Shown here piece after piece: positions 39,301 through 51,300 of a stretch of 64,000 bases of DNA. The stretch is taken from positions 42,133 to 106,132 of the forward strand of contig JASANE010027972.1 of NCBI GenBank assembly GCA_030248225.1, given 5' to 3'. How positions within the stretch are numbered: position 1 is the stretch's first letter; every line of letters starts with the position of its first letter. This DNA comes from Trileptium ribeirensis. Lineage: Eukaryota; Nematoda; Enoplea; Enoplida; Thoracostomopsidae. Both the position numbers and the translations under genes were made by a program. Under the pieces are notes generated by a model. The model ran no database searches, was not told the origin of the DNA, and saw only the letters and a program-made list of their open reading frames with translations.

Positions 39301-42300
39301 TTTAGGTGCTTGTTTCTGATTTTGCCAATTTTCTGTTATCGAAAAGTCGATGAAATTTCCACATTTGTTCGGTAACAATGGTTTGCGCTTCGCTATCCGC
39401 TTTTACAAAATAGGATAGTCGATGGGCGCATATTAAGTTTACTCGCGCATAATATGGTTCTTGCGACCTTCGGTTTCTTTTATTATACATGCGGTCGGGG
39501 GCTACATTTTCATTAAAAATTTTTAATATATGGGTCGATTCTAGTGGGGCGTTACTATGTTTCTATCCGGCCTACTGTAAGACTGTATGCTAAATTTGGC
39601 TTTTTAAATTTAATTTTCGTGAGGCCGGGGGGCTACATTTTGCTTCCCCATTTTTGGCACTTTATGACCTTCGACCTCATAATCAAACAACCCTTGGACA
39701 GACGTTGATATTCTTTTGTCAATAACACCTGTACTGATTACGATTACCGCTATATAGCATTTTTGGCGCTAGTGCATTTTGAAGTTATTTACCAGTGTAT
39801 ACAAGCTGCCAGCTTTGACCTTGGTCGGGGGGCTACATATCACGAAAAAAAAACTCGGAAGCGTGACGTCAGCTTCAGTGTCGATGCTTACTCCCAAGTT
39901 TTTGCGGAAAAATTAGCAAATACCAAAGGATCACACTAAAATGAAAAACACATATATGTATCACGTGCTAGCGATACGACGGACGTTTATAGTGGGACAT
40001 GTGTTTTTGGCTTCATTTGGCTAAGCCGGTTTGAAGGCCTCTGGCTCCTGCTATGTTAGGGGTACAGAGGTCCACCATACCTCATTATGACTGTCGGACA
40101 TGCTGTTACTACATCTCACAGCGACATTAAATTTCCTTCCAAAAGCCTGGTGGTATGGGCCAAAAAGTACCGAAGCAGCCCCCCCCCCCGACTAAAATTA
40201 CATGGTTTCGTGAAATGACCCAGTTACAACATAATCAAAAAATGAACGTTCAAAAATGATAAAAAATTAAACACCTGGACATCCAACGAAATACCATCGA
40301 CGTTGCGGGCATAAATTCCGTTCCACTTGATATCCTACCTCATTCAAACTTCGCACAATCGGGCCTGCCGCAGAGCCAGGCAAGCACTGACCAAGCCCAG
40401 TTCCAGAGCCATCATCACACCAACCACATGCCGGGCCGACGTTGCGGCAATCATCACATGTTAGCTGTGCCTCGCAATTAAGTGCTCCTGGAAATAATTT
40501 AAAAATGTCAAAGCAGATTTATCGAAAAAATTGCAATATGGTGCAATCTATAATGCAAGAGTAAACTTAAGGTGCGCCCCTTACCATCCTCTTTTGACAT
40601 CACCGATTGACGATCGCTTGTTCGGGGTGCCGAAGATCCGTAGCAGTGTAAAGGAACATAAATTAGGCCTACTTGAAAACGAACTAAAAACGTTAAGGAA
40701 CAAAATTTGGTCTGATTAATAAGTCATCTTAAAATGAAATGTAACGTCTCATTTGCCGTTTCAGAGTTAGAGCAATGCATGGTTTGCGAACATGAAGACG
40801 CACTACATTTTGGAGTGTTCGCAAACATGAAGACGCACAACATTGTGTAGTGTTCGCGAACCTTAATGTTACTCACTATATTGTTAACTGTGCGCGAACA
40901 TTAACTATTAGATTTAGATTATCTTCTGATTTTTTTGTGTTCGGGAATGATTTACTTTGTATTTGAGTTCGCGAACATGTGTAGTAATGTTTTTAATGCA
41001 TCGACTATGGTGGCCTGGCTATTTTGCATCGTGCGAAGGGTAGTATTAAGTATAGCGCGTTACATGCTCATAAGGGGCAGGTGGGTTTCCACCCTTAGAT
41101 TCCGACATTTCCCAAAGAGGGTGCGGCTACTCCCTGTTGACAGGTGTCTGACCCGTTCTCTGGAGGCGCCGAACCCGTCTTTGTTTTTACGGCGCCGAAG
41201 CCCTCTCTCCCCACCGGGAGCACGGCCGGGACTTCGGATGTCGGTTCATGTATATTATTGTTACCCCGTTATTTATGCTGCTATGTTCATTTTTAATTAG
41301 GACACCGACACTCCACATCATCGTCTGCATCTATAAATGCTGTTAGTCATAAATTTTGTTAATTTGAGCAGAATGATTTGTAAAAAAACTGCGTTAGAAT
41401 TTTTTAAACAAATTTAAGAATAAGTTTGACTGTACAACAGCAATGTTATGCGCGTGCAGAATCCGGGATGTAGTCAGAAAATTTAGTTGTGGGCATCTGT
41501 GTATTATAGGAGTCGATGGGATAGATCGATGTGCAACCTGAAAAAATAACTTTGGCACCTAGAAATCGGCAATAAGCGACAAAACCGTTGAACACGGCCT
41601 AACAGTGCCACCCTCCCGTGACGACCCCCTAGTAGTATATAATGTAAACATAAATAAATACACATACGTCTACAGATCGTCGTACAGACATATGTATTGT
41701 TTTAGTTTGCCTATAAGAAGTTGTTTATTGTTTAGTTTGCTAATTTAGACGATAAGCTTGTAAATATATTATTCTATGCCAGCGTGAACTGGTTACATAA
41801 ACGCAAATACTACTAGTCATAAAAAGGTAGAATAGGAGCCATAGAAAGGTGTTGTGGTTTTTCAGCAATAAAAATTTTAACAAGAATTCTAAAATTGCGA
41901 AACGTGGCAGAAACTGTTGATAACATTTTTCAGTTGCATAGGGTCGAACGTCTGAATACTCATTGTTTCGACCTTGCATTGCGTTTATATTCTCATCGGA
42001 CTGAAGACTGTAGTACTAACACTAATTTTGCTATAATTAGCAATGCATATAGGTTTATCGTTTAGTATTTGGCTTACATGCATATATATACGAATTTATC
42101 TGCTTTTAAAACGGTTTTGCTCCTGCCGTGAAAGGTTCCCCGCTGAAACTAACAACGAGGAAGGTATCTATCGTTCACCATAGGTGTATCTACGGGGACG
42201 ACCATGGGGCATGCTCGCAATAATGTCGAAGCAAAAAGTTTCGTTAGGATCACAACGTTTGATGCAGCTTAAAACTGAAACGCACGTTTTGCTCAAATAA

Positions 42301-45300
42301 ATAAAAAGATTTACTATTTATCCTAATCTTTACCAAAATTTTCCCAAGTGTTGCAAAATTAGGGCTGACATTTAATTTGAGACCGCATCGAGACCAAATC
42401 TCTTGCTCGGTGACCAGATACGCCCACCAACAGCCAATGAAATAAGGAACGGATGGTAGCAACGGGTATAGTATTCTTGCGGTTAGCTAATTATCTATTG
42501 GCATCTTGGTAGCTATTGACCCAAAGTAACATAAAGATAGTCTATACCTGTTGACGTTCCGAAGTTTCAGGGGTAGTAGCCGGGATCAGCGGAGGGGGTG
42601 GGTTATCTCGGGAGGGTTGAAGCCCTCGCGGGGAGAGTGTTTAAAAAAGTTGACGACCAACCGCCCATTAACGACCCATTTTTCCCAATTTTATCCCTAT
42701 TTTAACCAGTTTCTGCTAAATTTTCCGCGTTTGACTGGAGTAGGGTGGTATCATCAGGGGCAAATGGCCTTTGGGGCGCCCTATGATCTTATGCCTTGCC
42801 ATCTATGTGCTAGTTCATACAAAGCAAAGAAATTTTGAAGAGTGCTTAAGCCAAAAAGAATCCTGGTATATGGTAATGTACATGAGTGTGACCGAGTATC
42901 AATCACGTCTGCAATATTTTATGAAATCCTGGATGTATGAAGTTGTTTATCAAGTTGTAGCTATATATAACGCTAGGACTTCAATATCTTTTACGTATAT
43001 CTCATCCGAAGCATTTTTGTATATGTTTACTGTCTGTGGAAGCATTTTTGTAAAAGTTTACTGTCTGTGGAAAGTGACAAATGTTTCAATTTTGTTTAGC
43101 AATCTGGCTAATTAGTGCTATGTGCTTTTTTTGCAGTGTAATAGTAAACGGTTTTAAGCTGATAGCGTTCAAATTGGAGATATTCAATCTTTGGCGTTGT
43201 TGAAAGGAACAGCATTCATCTATAAATCGTTGTGCATAAATTTTGTTGTACGTTTTATATATCATTTGTTAGTCGCAAGCTGAATATAAATATATTGACA
43301 CGTGCGCAGTTTTGACGTTTTTGGCATAAGCTGACATGACGTGGCATTGAAGTAATAATCCTATACTGCTTATAACGGCGAAGACTTCAATATTTTTCAC
43401 GTATATGTTATCGGAATCATTTTGTTTATGTTTATTGTGTGTGGAAAGTGATAAAAGTTGTTATAATTTCGTTTAGCAGGCTGGAAAAGTAGTTTTATAT
43501 GCTTCGTTCGCACCGTAGTTGTAAACGGTAAGCTGGTAGGGTTGAAATTGAAGATATTCAATCTTTGGCGTTGCTGGGAGGAACCGTATTCATCTGTAAA
43601 TTGCAGTGTATCTATTTTTTTGTACGTTTTACGTATGATTTGTTACCAGTAAGCTGAATATAAATGTTTTGATAACGTTCGCAGTTTTGACAATATCGGC
43701 ATAAGCTGACCTGATGTTGCAAGGAAGTAATAATGCTGTACTCTTTATAACGGCGAGGACTTCAGTATTTTTTCACGTATAATCTGAAACATTTTTGTTT
43801 ATCTTTTCTGCGTGCAAAGTGACAAAACTTTTTTAATTTTGTTTAGCAATCTGGCATTTTGTACTGCATATCAGTTTGTTAAATGCATGTGCTTAGACCA
43901 TTCAGTCGTTGAAATAATGTTTAACAATTTTAAAGTAAGGTTTTTGATGAAGTTGTAGTAGTCGATTAGCGACACCATTTCGATTGCGTCAACTTTTTCC
44001 CACTGTGACGTTGGGTGTCTTGCTATGAGTATCATAGGACAGAAATCTGAAGTTTAAAAGAACAATATATTGTGCGAATATGTGTTGGATTTAGCTTTGC
44101 CTCAATTTGGCTTCTATAACTGCCGGATGTATTGAACAAACTGATCGGATGTATTGTGAAAACGGATGTATTGAGTTTTATGTGCGTGGTTTGCAGTGTA
44201 ATAGTAAACTGTTTTAAGCCGGTAGCCCTGAAATTGGATATATTCAATCTTTGGCGTTGCTTTTTACATAACATTTGCGTGTCGCAAGTTGAATATAAAT
44301 ATTTTGATACCGTGCGCAGTTTTGACATCGGTATAAGGTGACATACCGTAGCGTTGAAGTAATAATGTTCTGTTTATAAGCATTTGTAGTGTTTATTTTT
44401 CGACATTTAGTAAACGAGTAACGTGTTTCCTTGTTCGTGCTATTGGGCGGATAGTCTCCTAATGCGGTGTGTTGTTGAAGTAACGATACATTCTCTATGG
44501 TGTCTTGTAAGCTAAGGACGCATGATATCAGTTTGTGCTCAAAATCGCTTGCTAGCAGCACATCTACATATCTGCGGGTCAATACAGTTTACGCTTGTCG
44601 CTAAACTGCTCGTTTTATTTAAAGTGTAGTTGTCTGGACTCTACTAAAGGAAGTATAATATGAAGGGCCATGTTACCATCGACAGGCATTAGCGTTAGAC
44701 CAATATAGGGAAGGCAATATATCGAGAAAACAATAGCATACATTTCACTACTACCCCGTAAAGTTACACTAGTCATCAATCCCATTTGATACAAACCATA
44801 CATGCTGAAGGAGTTTAGGGGGCTGACCCGCCCAACGCCTCGGACCGCCGAGGCCCGCAGCTCCCCGCTGAGGGCGGCACCCTACCCCTAGGATGACCCC
44901 TCCCTCAGCATGACATGTACATTGTATAGATGATACATTTTATAGTATGTTCCCGAACACGATTTATTTAAGGATACATGTTCGCGAACAATAAATATAT
45001 ACTTTCACATTTTAATATAAGAACACTATTTATATTATAATGATTTGTTCGCGAACAGTTGGATCATGTAATGTGTATTTGTTCGCGAACAAAATTTTTA
45101 CTACATGCCCTTGCAAAGCCTGTTCAAGAACCAAACAGAGCAAGACGCATCACATGTAATGTTCGCGAACTACTCGTATCATAAATAACAAAACAAAATG
45201 TGTTAGCGTAATAAAAAATGTGGTATGCGACTTGCCACGTTGTACGATGTGAAACAAATTTTTGGCCAAACAGCAAACAGGTGCATTGTGTTGCCGAACA

Positions 45301-48300
45301 GAAATTACGCTGCTTTGCAATCAGTCGTTCTGCGTTCGCGAACAGAAATTTTTTAATTTGGAAATGGCTAATGTAATAAATATTTTGTGCTCAAACAGCC
45401 TTTTGTACATAGTGTCAAAACAGGATGGTAGAGGGCGCACCTTAAGTTTACTCTTGCATAAAACAACACAAACATGCCTGCTGCCAAACTTTGGAATAAT
45501 CACTTAACATATTAGTAACAGCCCATCGTTGTACTGGCTAATCCAAATAGTGGAGGCGACTGCAAGTATTCGGACACTCCACCGGGTATCCTAATGCCCA
45601 GGTACAGTTACAATCAGAATTAAATATTTATAAAATCGAACGCAGACGAAATCGATCGATCTTCGTTTAAACGAAATTCGTTAAGTTAAACGCAAACTAA
45701 CATGTTTTATTAAATTTTTATTTTCAATTTGACGCAATCAAAATGCGTTAAATTAATCGAATTTCGTTTAAACGCAAACGATCGAACTCGAACGAAGCTT
45801 CTATCGATTTTTGAGCACTTAATTCTGACTGTAACTGTACTTGCCTACGCTGCTAAGAATATAAAATTTTGCTTTTATTGGGGTAAAAATATATGACATT
45901 TCCCTGTTGATCATAACGCTAAAATGTTTTCTTATTGAATAACCATAACTGCCGTCAATAGTTTAGCTACACATATTGAGGTTTCTTGGCAGTAGTTTAG
46001 GGTATCCATGTTCAACTGTGCGAACTCCCCCTCAAAGAGAGCCGGATGTCACTACGTGTATTTTCAGTTCCCCGGCTCGGAACAAGGAGACCTCCAGTGA
46101 TGCACACAGGTATAATTTTGATAATTTAGAAAAGCAACAACATTGGAAAGAGACCACCAATGTACGGTAATGCGTTTTTACGATTAGAACGATTAAATCA
46201 TTAATGGATTCATCAAACGTTGGTATAAAGCTGAGTTAGAATGCACCACAAACTAGGAAATAAAACTGAGTGCAGTTTTTTTCCATAATTAGCTATATAC
46301 AAAGATTCTAGTATTGCGCAACGATGTCATACACGCGCGGCAGTTGGCTATCAAACCATATCATCACAGCCAGATTGTTGTGTAGCCCAATGTAAACACT
46401 GTCCGTAAAGTGTAGCAGTGTACTTGCCTACGCTGCTAAGAATATAAAATTTTGCTTTTATTGGGGTAAAAATATCTGACATTTCCCTGTTGATCATAAC
46501 GCTAAAATGTTTTCTTATTGAATAACCATAACTGCCGTCAATAGTTAAGCTACACATATTGAGGTTTCTTGGCAGTAGTTTAGGGTATCCATGTTCAACT
46601 GTGCGAACTCCCCCTCAACGTGAGCCGGATGTCACTACGTGTATTTTCAGTTCCCCGGCTCGGAACAAGGGGACCTCCAGTGATGCACACAGGTATAATT
46701 TTGATAATTTAGAAAAGCAACAACATTGGAAAGATACCACCAATGTACGGTAATGGGTTTTTGCGATTAGAACGATTAAATCTTTAATGGATTCATCAAA
46801 CGTTGCTATAAAGCTAAGTTAGAATGCACCACAAACTAGGAAATAACACTGAGTGCAGTTTTTTCCATAATTAGCTATATACAAAGATTCTAGTATTGCG
46901 CAACGATGTCATACACGCACGGCAGTTAGCTATCAAACCATACCATCACAGCCAGATTGTTGTGTAGCCCAATGTAAACACTGTCCGTAAAGACCAAACG
47001 ACGGACTGTGTGCGTTGATGTCAATGCATCGCTGTAGGTTTCCACACCACATACATCTGCAATCATTACCGACATTTAAATGCTACTCGAAATGCAAATT
47101 TCATCGCTGGTAAGTACTGTATTTCCCAGTACAAACATCAAAATCACTGCAAAATGTTGTGTCATCAATAAAATGTAAATTTCAGTTCAGTATCAAATGT
47201 TCGACCTCAAGCTGTCTTTCAAGACAGTATAAATTACAAACTGAGGAAACAAAAACATATATACAAAGGCAGATTTTTCAAATCGACAAAATCAAGTATA
47301 ATCAAAAATTATGCTCTCGGCAGCTTAAAACAACGTGTTTCGCAACAATAAAATCAGAAACAGAGCTAATCAAAAAGGCTGATGCCACTTCAATCGTTTC
47401 AAACGTTAACAGCCTAAGGATTCGATGCACAATAGTGCACTCTGCCAGATATACATTACAATGCGCTATGTTTACCATTTTTCCTTTACAAAATATTACT
47501 AAATCGTAGCGAAAGTATCCAAAAGGAAAAATCATTGAGTAGACACACAGGCAATTCATAACGACGCCACTAAACATTTTGGGACCTAGAATAAAGAGAT
47601 AGATAAAATACGGATAGAGACGCTATTAGCGATTTGTACACAAGAATATTCACCTTTTACAGAACGTTAAATAATTACTTTCGTATATTCTTACTATGTG
47701 TAATATAAAAATAAAACTTGATTAATTTATTGAAATCTTGTAACTCGTAAAACCGACAGTATATCAAGTTGGATGTGTTTGTTGTTAACCGTTAAATTTA
47801 AAAGAAAAATAGCACAACAGCGTGACGGTATTTTGATGTTACCGGTTATCCGGTACCCAGGCTGCAGGACGTAGACCCACAACGTAAATTACTATATTGA
47901 TATACTTGATGCAGAGCATACAAATCAATGATGAATGATGCTGAAAATAGCAAGTACCCCTAAATATGTGTCCTACTATAACAGTTCCGGTGAGATCATA
48001 ACAGCATTATTAATAACTGTTAAGGTTTAAATGTTAGAATGAGGTACATGACGACACTAATTCAACCTAGAAGCTACAGATACGTTTCCGCATTTACGGC
48101 ATAGTTGTATTAACATGCGCGTTACATGTTCGCAAGAAATGTTTTGGAATGGCTATGGAATTACTCAATCACTTGCCGTAACAGTCGTGAAATGGCCAAT
48201 GAGGAAAAATCGCTTTATATTATTACCGCAATTCTGCGGTTTCACGTGGTACGGTATACACGACTAAACGGCAACAATTATAACCCAGGAGCAAAAAATT

Positions 48301-51300
48301 TTTATCGGCAGAATGCCTGGTAAACCTTATTGATTCTTTTAAACAATGCCGCATACTGGCAAACTATATATACAAATCTATTTCAAGACATGCTGTAAGT
48401 ATGGCTAAAATATTTGTCTGGATAAATTTTTGTCGCACGACAAAAACATGCTCAACGACGTCACTAATATATTGCTAACTATAGTAACATACTGCTTCTT
48501 ACCCATTGTTAATACATGTGCCACAGTCGCTAAGCCAAGCACAAGGTCGCGGACAAGACATGTCCACTTTCTTTGTAGTTTTGGGATGTTGTGTTGGAAA
48601 AATTTCTGTAAGGGCCGCCGCCAGCAGTGCTGAAAGTAAAAAAATTGCAAAAATATCAGTTTGGACTGTGCAGTACCGATATCCGATACAGAACTAAAGC
48701 GATTAGACGGCTACATATTGTGAGGCAGCTACAGCAAGATGCGTGCAGCAAGATGATAAAAATATATACTTGAATCCATTCTGTTGTTGAATCAATTTAA
48801 TTCTAGGCAGAAACGGTTCTACTCGAGAGAACGCTACCTTAAATAAAATTCAGTAGAATTCGTTGCGTTTTTGTAGAATCAATTCGGCTATATTTTATTT
48901 AAGGTTATTGCACTGTTGAAAATGTGGAATAAATTCAACTAGAATAAATTCTGGAAATTTCGATTAAGATTAACTTGACATTCTAGATATATTTTGATAG
49001 AGTCGAATCTAGCAAAATTAGTAGTAAAAGAAAATCTATAAACTGAGTCGATTGTAGCACTCATATTTACCATCTTCGTGTCCGTATTTTTCAGTAGCTG
49101 CAGTATTATACGCTTTAGTCGGCTACTTATGGCTGCCTGTTTTGGTCCCTTACAAAACGCGATTTCTGGTTGCGCTGCGGATTGCTCGTTGCTTTGCAAC
49201 TGCGGGTTCAGGTGCTCAAAGCAACAATGTTTCGGTACCACTGACGGTTCCCGGTCACTAAGACCGATGAGCCTTAGAGGGAAAACTCCACTGTGGACAC
49301 TTAAGATATATACCGATATTTGCTAAAGTCACGGCCTTGACCCCAACTTGGGCCCCCACTTTTATTAGGGGTCAAATCAGACCCCTGGTCTAGGTGACAT
49401 CAGCTATCACGAATATAGCCGTAGGTTAAGATAATCGACTCAACAAGCAATACATTTTAAAACATTTTTCGTTTGTAATAACGGAGCGACGAAGCGAATT
49501 TCTAGCGAGAGCGCTAGAGCGGAAATCGTGGAAATTTCTTTTTACCTGTCGCTGTCATTCATATTGAAAATTAATGAAATTTTGTTCGACGAATATTAAT
49601 AAAGCTTTGTTCGATAGCAAGTGATGATGTGCCTTTTAGTTTAACGTGAACAGCTCCGACCGCATTTTTCGTATTAAAATATCAAAGAACAAGGTTTTAA
49701 GGGTTCTTTGACAAATCTGCTCATACGGGCACCTGTCGACCCTTTGCCAGAAATACTTAGCGATATTTCAAATTTCGGAATGTTACTGAGTATTTTTACC
49801 TTATAATGAGCGCCTATTAGGTTATGAAGCACGCTGGATACGACTGTTTTGCTATCTAAAGTACAACTTGACTAAATATTATACTTTTCATGGGTTTCAG
49901 TTTCAATGGTTTACAGTCGACTAACCCGATTTCCAAAATGTAGTGCGTTTTTATTTGTTTGGTTATGTATTGTGTGCAAGGCCGAATAGAACAATCTTGT
50001 TATCTAGAGTCCAGCGTGCATATGTCATGCCTTTCCAATAGGTTTAAGATCAATGAACTATATTTTTAGAATGTAGTCTATGTTCAGTTCTTTGGTTACG
50101 TATTGAGTTCAGGGCATTTAGAATTGTCTATATAGGTTTTAGGTTATATAGTTGGATGAATACCATAATTTGGTTATTTAAAGTCCCAGCACGAGGCATC
50201 TTATGCCTTTTCAGATGTTTTTATTGGGTCTAGGGTGCATGAATCCGTTTTCCAGATCATAGTCGGTCTTCAGTAGTTTGGTACATGGCATTAAATATAG
50301 TTTATACAGAGGGTTTTCGGTATGCCGAATACAATTGTTTGGTTGTATAATGACCATCACGAATACTTCATGGGGGTTCAATTGTTTGCGATGAGTTTAC
50401 GGTCGACGAGGTTTTAGGAATTCAACGAGTTTAGGGTTCTAAAGGTTTTAACGTGGTATATACACGAAACAACCTGCTGCAGGTGATTACACAAAATAAC
50501 AACTTATAATTGAGACCACGCTAGCTCCGTTTCACCCTCGCATGCGAGACACTATTTTTTTAAATAGTTTCGTATTTTCGAGCACTAGTAACGGTCGTAC
50601 AAATATTTTCAGGCTATAATATGTCGTTTGAGCATTACAATAAGTAGAATGTTTTAAAATATTTAGTATACATAAATATTAAGGTCATAAAAATTAAGTA
50701 TTTAGTGTAACATGGTAGTTCGGGGTATGCGGGACAACAATCATCGGAAAAAATCTGATGAACAGGGAGTCGGGCCAGAAGTGTATATCTTTGTGTTCGA
50801 GAGAAGTTAACAAAATATTTTTACAGCTTTTCCGTCAGACGATCACAAATAGATATTATGGCACGTTTTTTCAGCTTAAAATGGTCAATAAAAATAGCCA
50901 ATTTCAATAATGTCGAATAATTTGTCGAATTATAAAAATGATATAAATAATATAAATGGGAATGCAAACCACACGAAATTCCCTGTCATTAATTTTCATT
51001 ACGACCCACTGTAGATGACCATGTTTGGGCGTTATCATTGGCCGCAAAAAAGGTTTCAGTTATATGTTCTGAACGAATACAACTAGGCTATTTGTGTGGA
51101 AGCTTCGTTGGCTTAGTGGGGTCGTCAGGAAAGGCGCTATGTCGGAGAATTTTATCAACTTAAAATTCCCCCCCCCACTGACTTCCCCTTATGGTTTACC
51201 ACTTTTCACCCTATTTTTGAAATGTTTCTTCTGAAAGGTAAAATTTGCCGAGACACCAGCGCCCGTGGTGGGAGCGCTGAATTTAGTTTGAGGGGGCGAC

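Larger units (their letters stand above)
37406..40222. mobile_element. 2.8 kb TIR element with internal tandem duplication
   Basis: Perfect 22-bp inverted ends: TGGGTCATTTCACGAAACCA + TG on the left and its complement at 40201..40222. A 2-bp GT follows and precedes the ends; a longer target duplication is not seen, so the superfamily is open. The interior is non-coding and includes a 699-bp unit present twice plus an inserted element at 38903. Repeated GGTCGGGGGCTACATTTT phrases occur in the right third. Its right end is 52 bp from the attractin exon 40275..40487. Confidence 0.8.
40554..45458. mobile_element. 4.9 kb Harbinger-like element, non-coding
   Basis: Inverted ends identical over about 27 bp, starting TGCAAGAGTAAACTTAAGGT, flanked by TAA (40551..40553 and 45459..45461). 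The same family as 38903..39449: it shares the AGAGTAAACTTAA terminus and many TTCGCGAAC palindromes in both subterminal regions (40760..40990, 44940..45360). Despite its size I see no transposase frame. The middle contains a GC-rich patch (42545..42760) and diverged repeats at 43130..44340. Fills most of the intron between the 40275 and 46944 exons. Confidence 0.88.

Noticed and set aside
40935..41300. Plus-strand 121-codon frame as a gene
   Set aside because: It lies in the 4.9 kb element, has no recognisable domain, and its second half comes from a GC-rich repeat patch.
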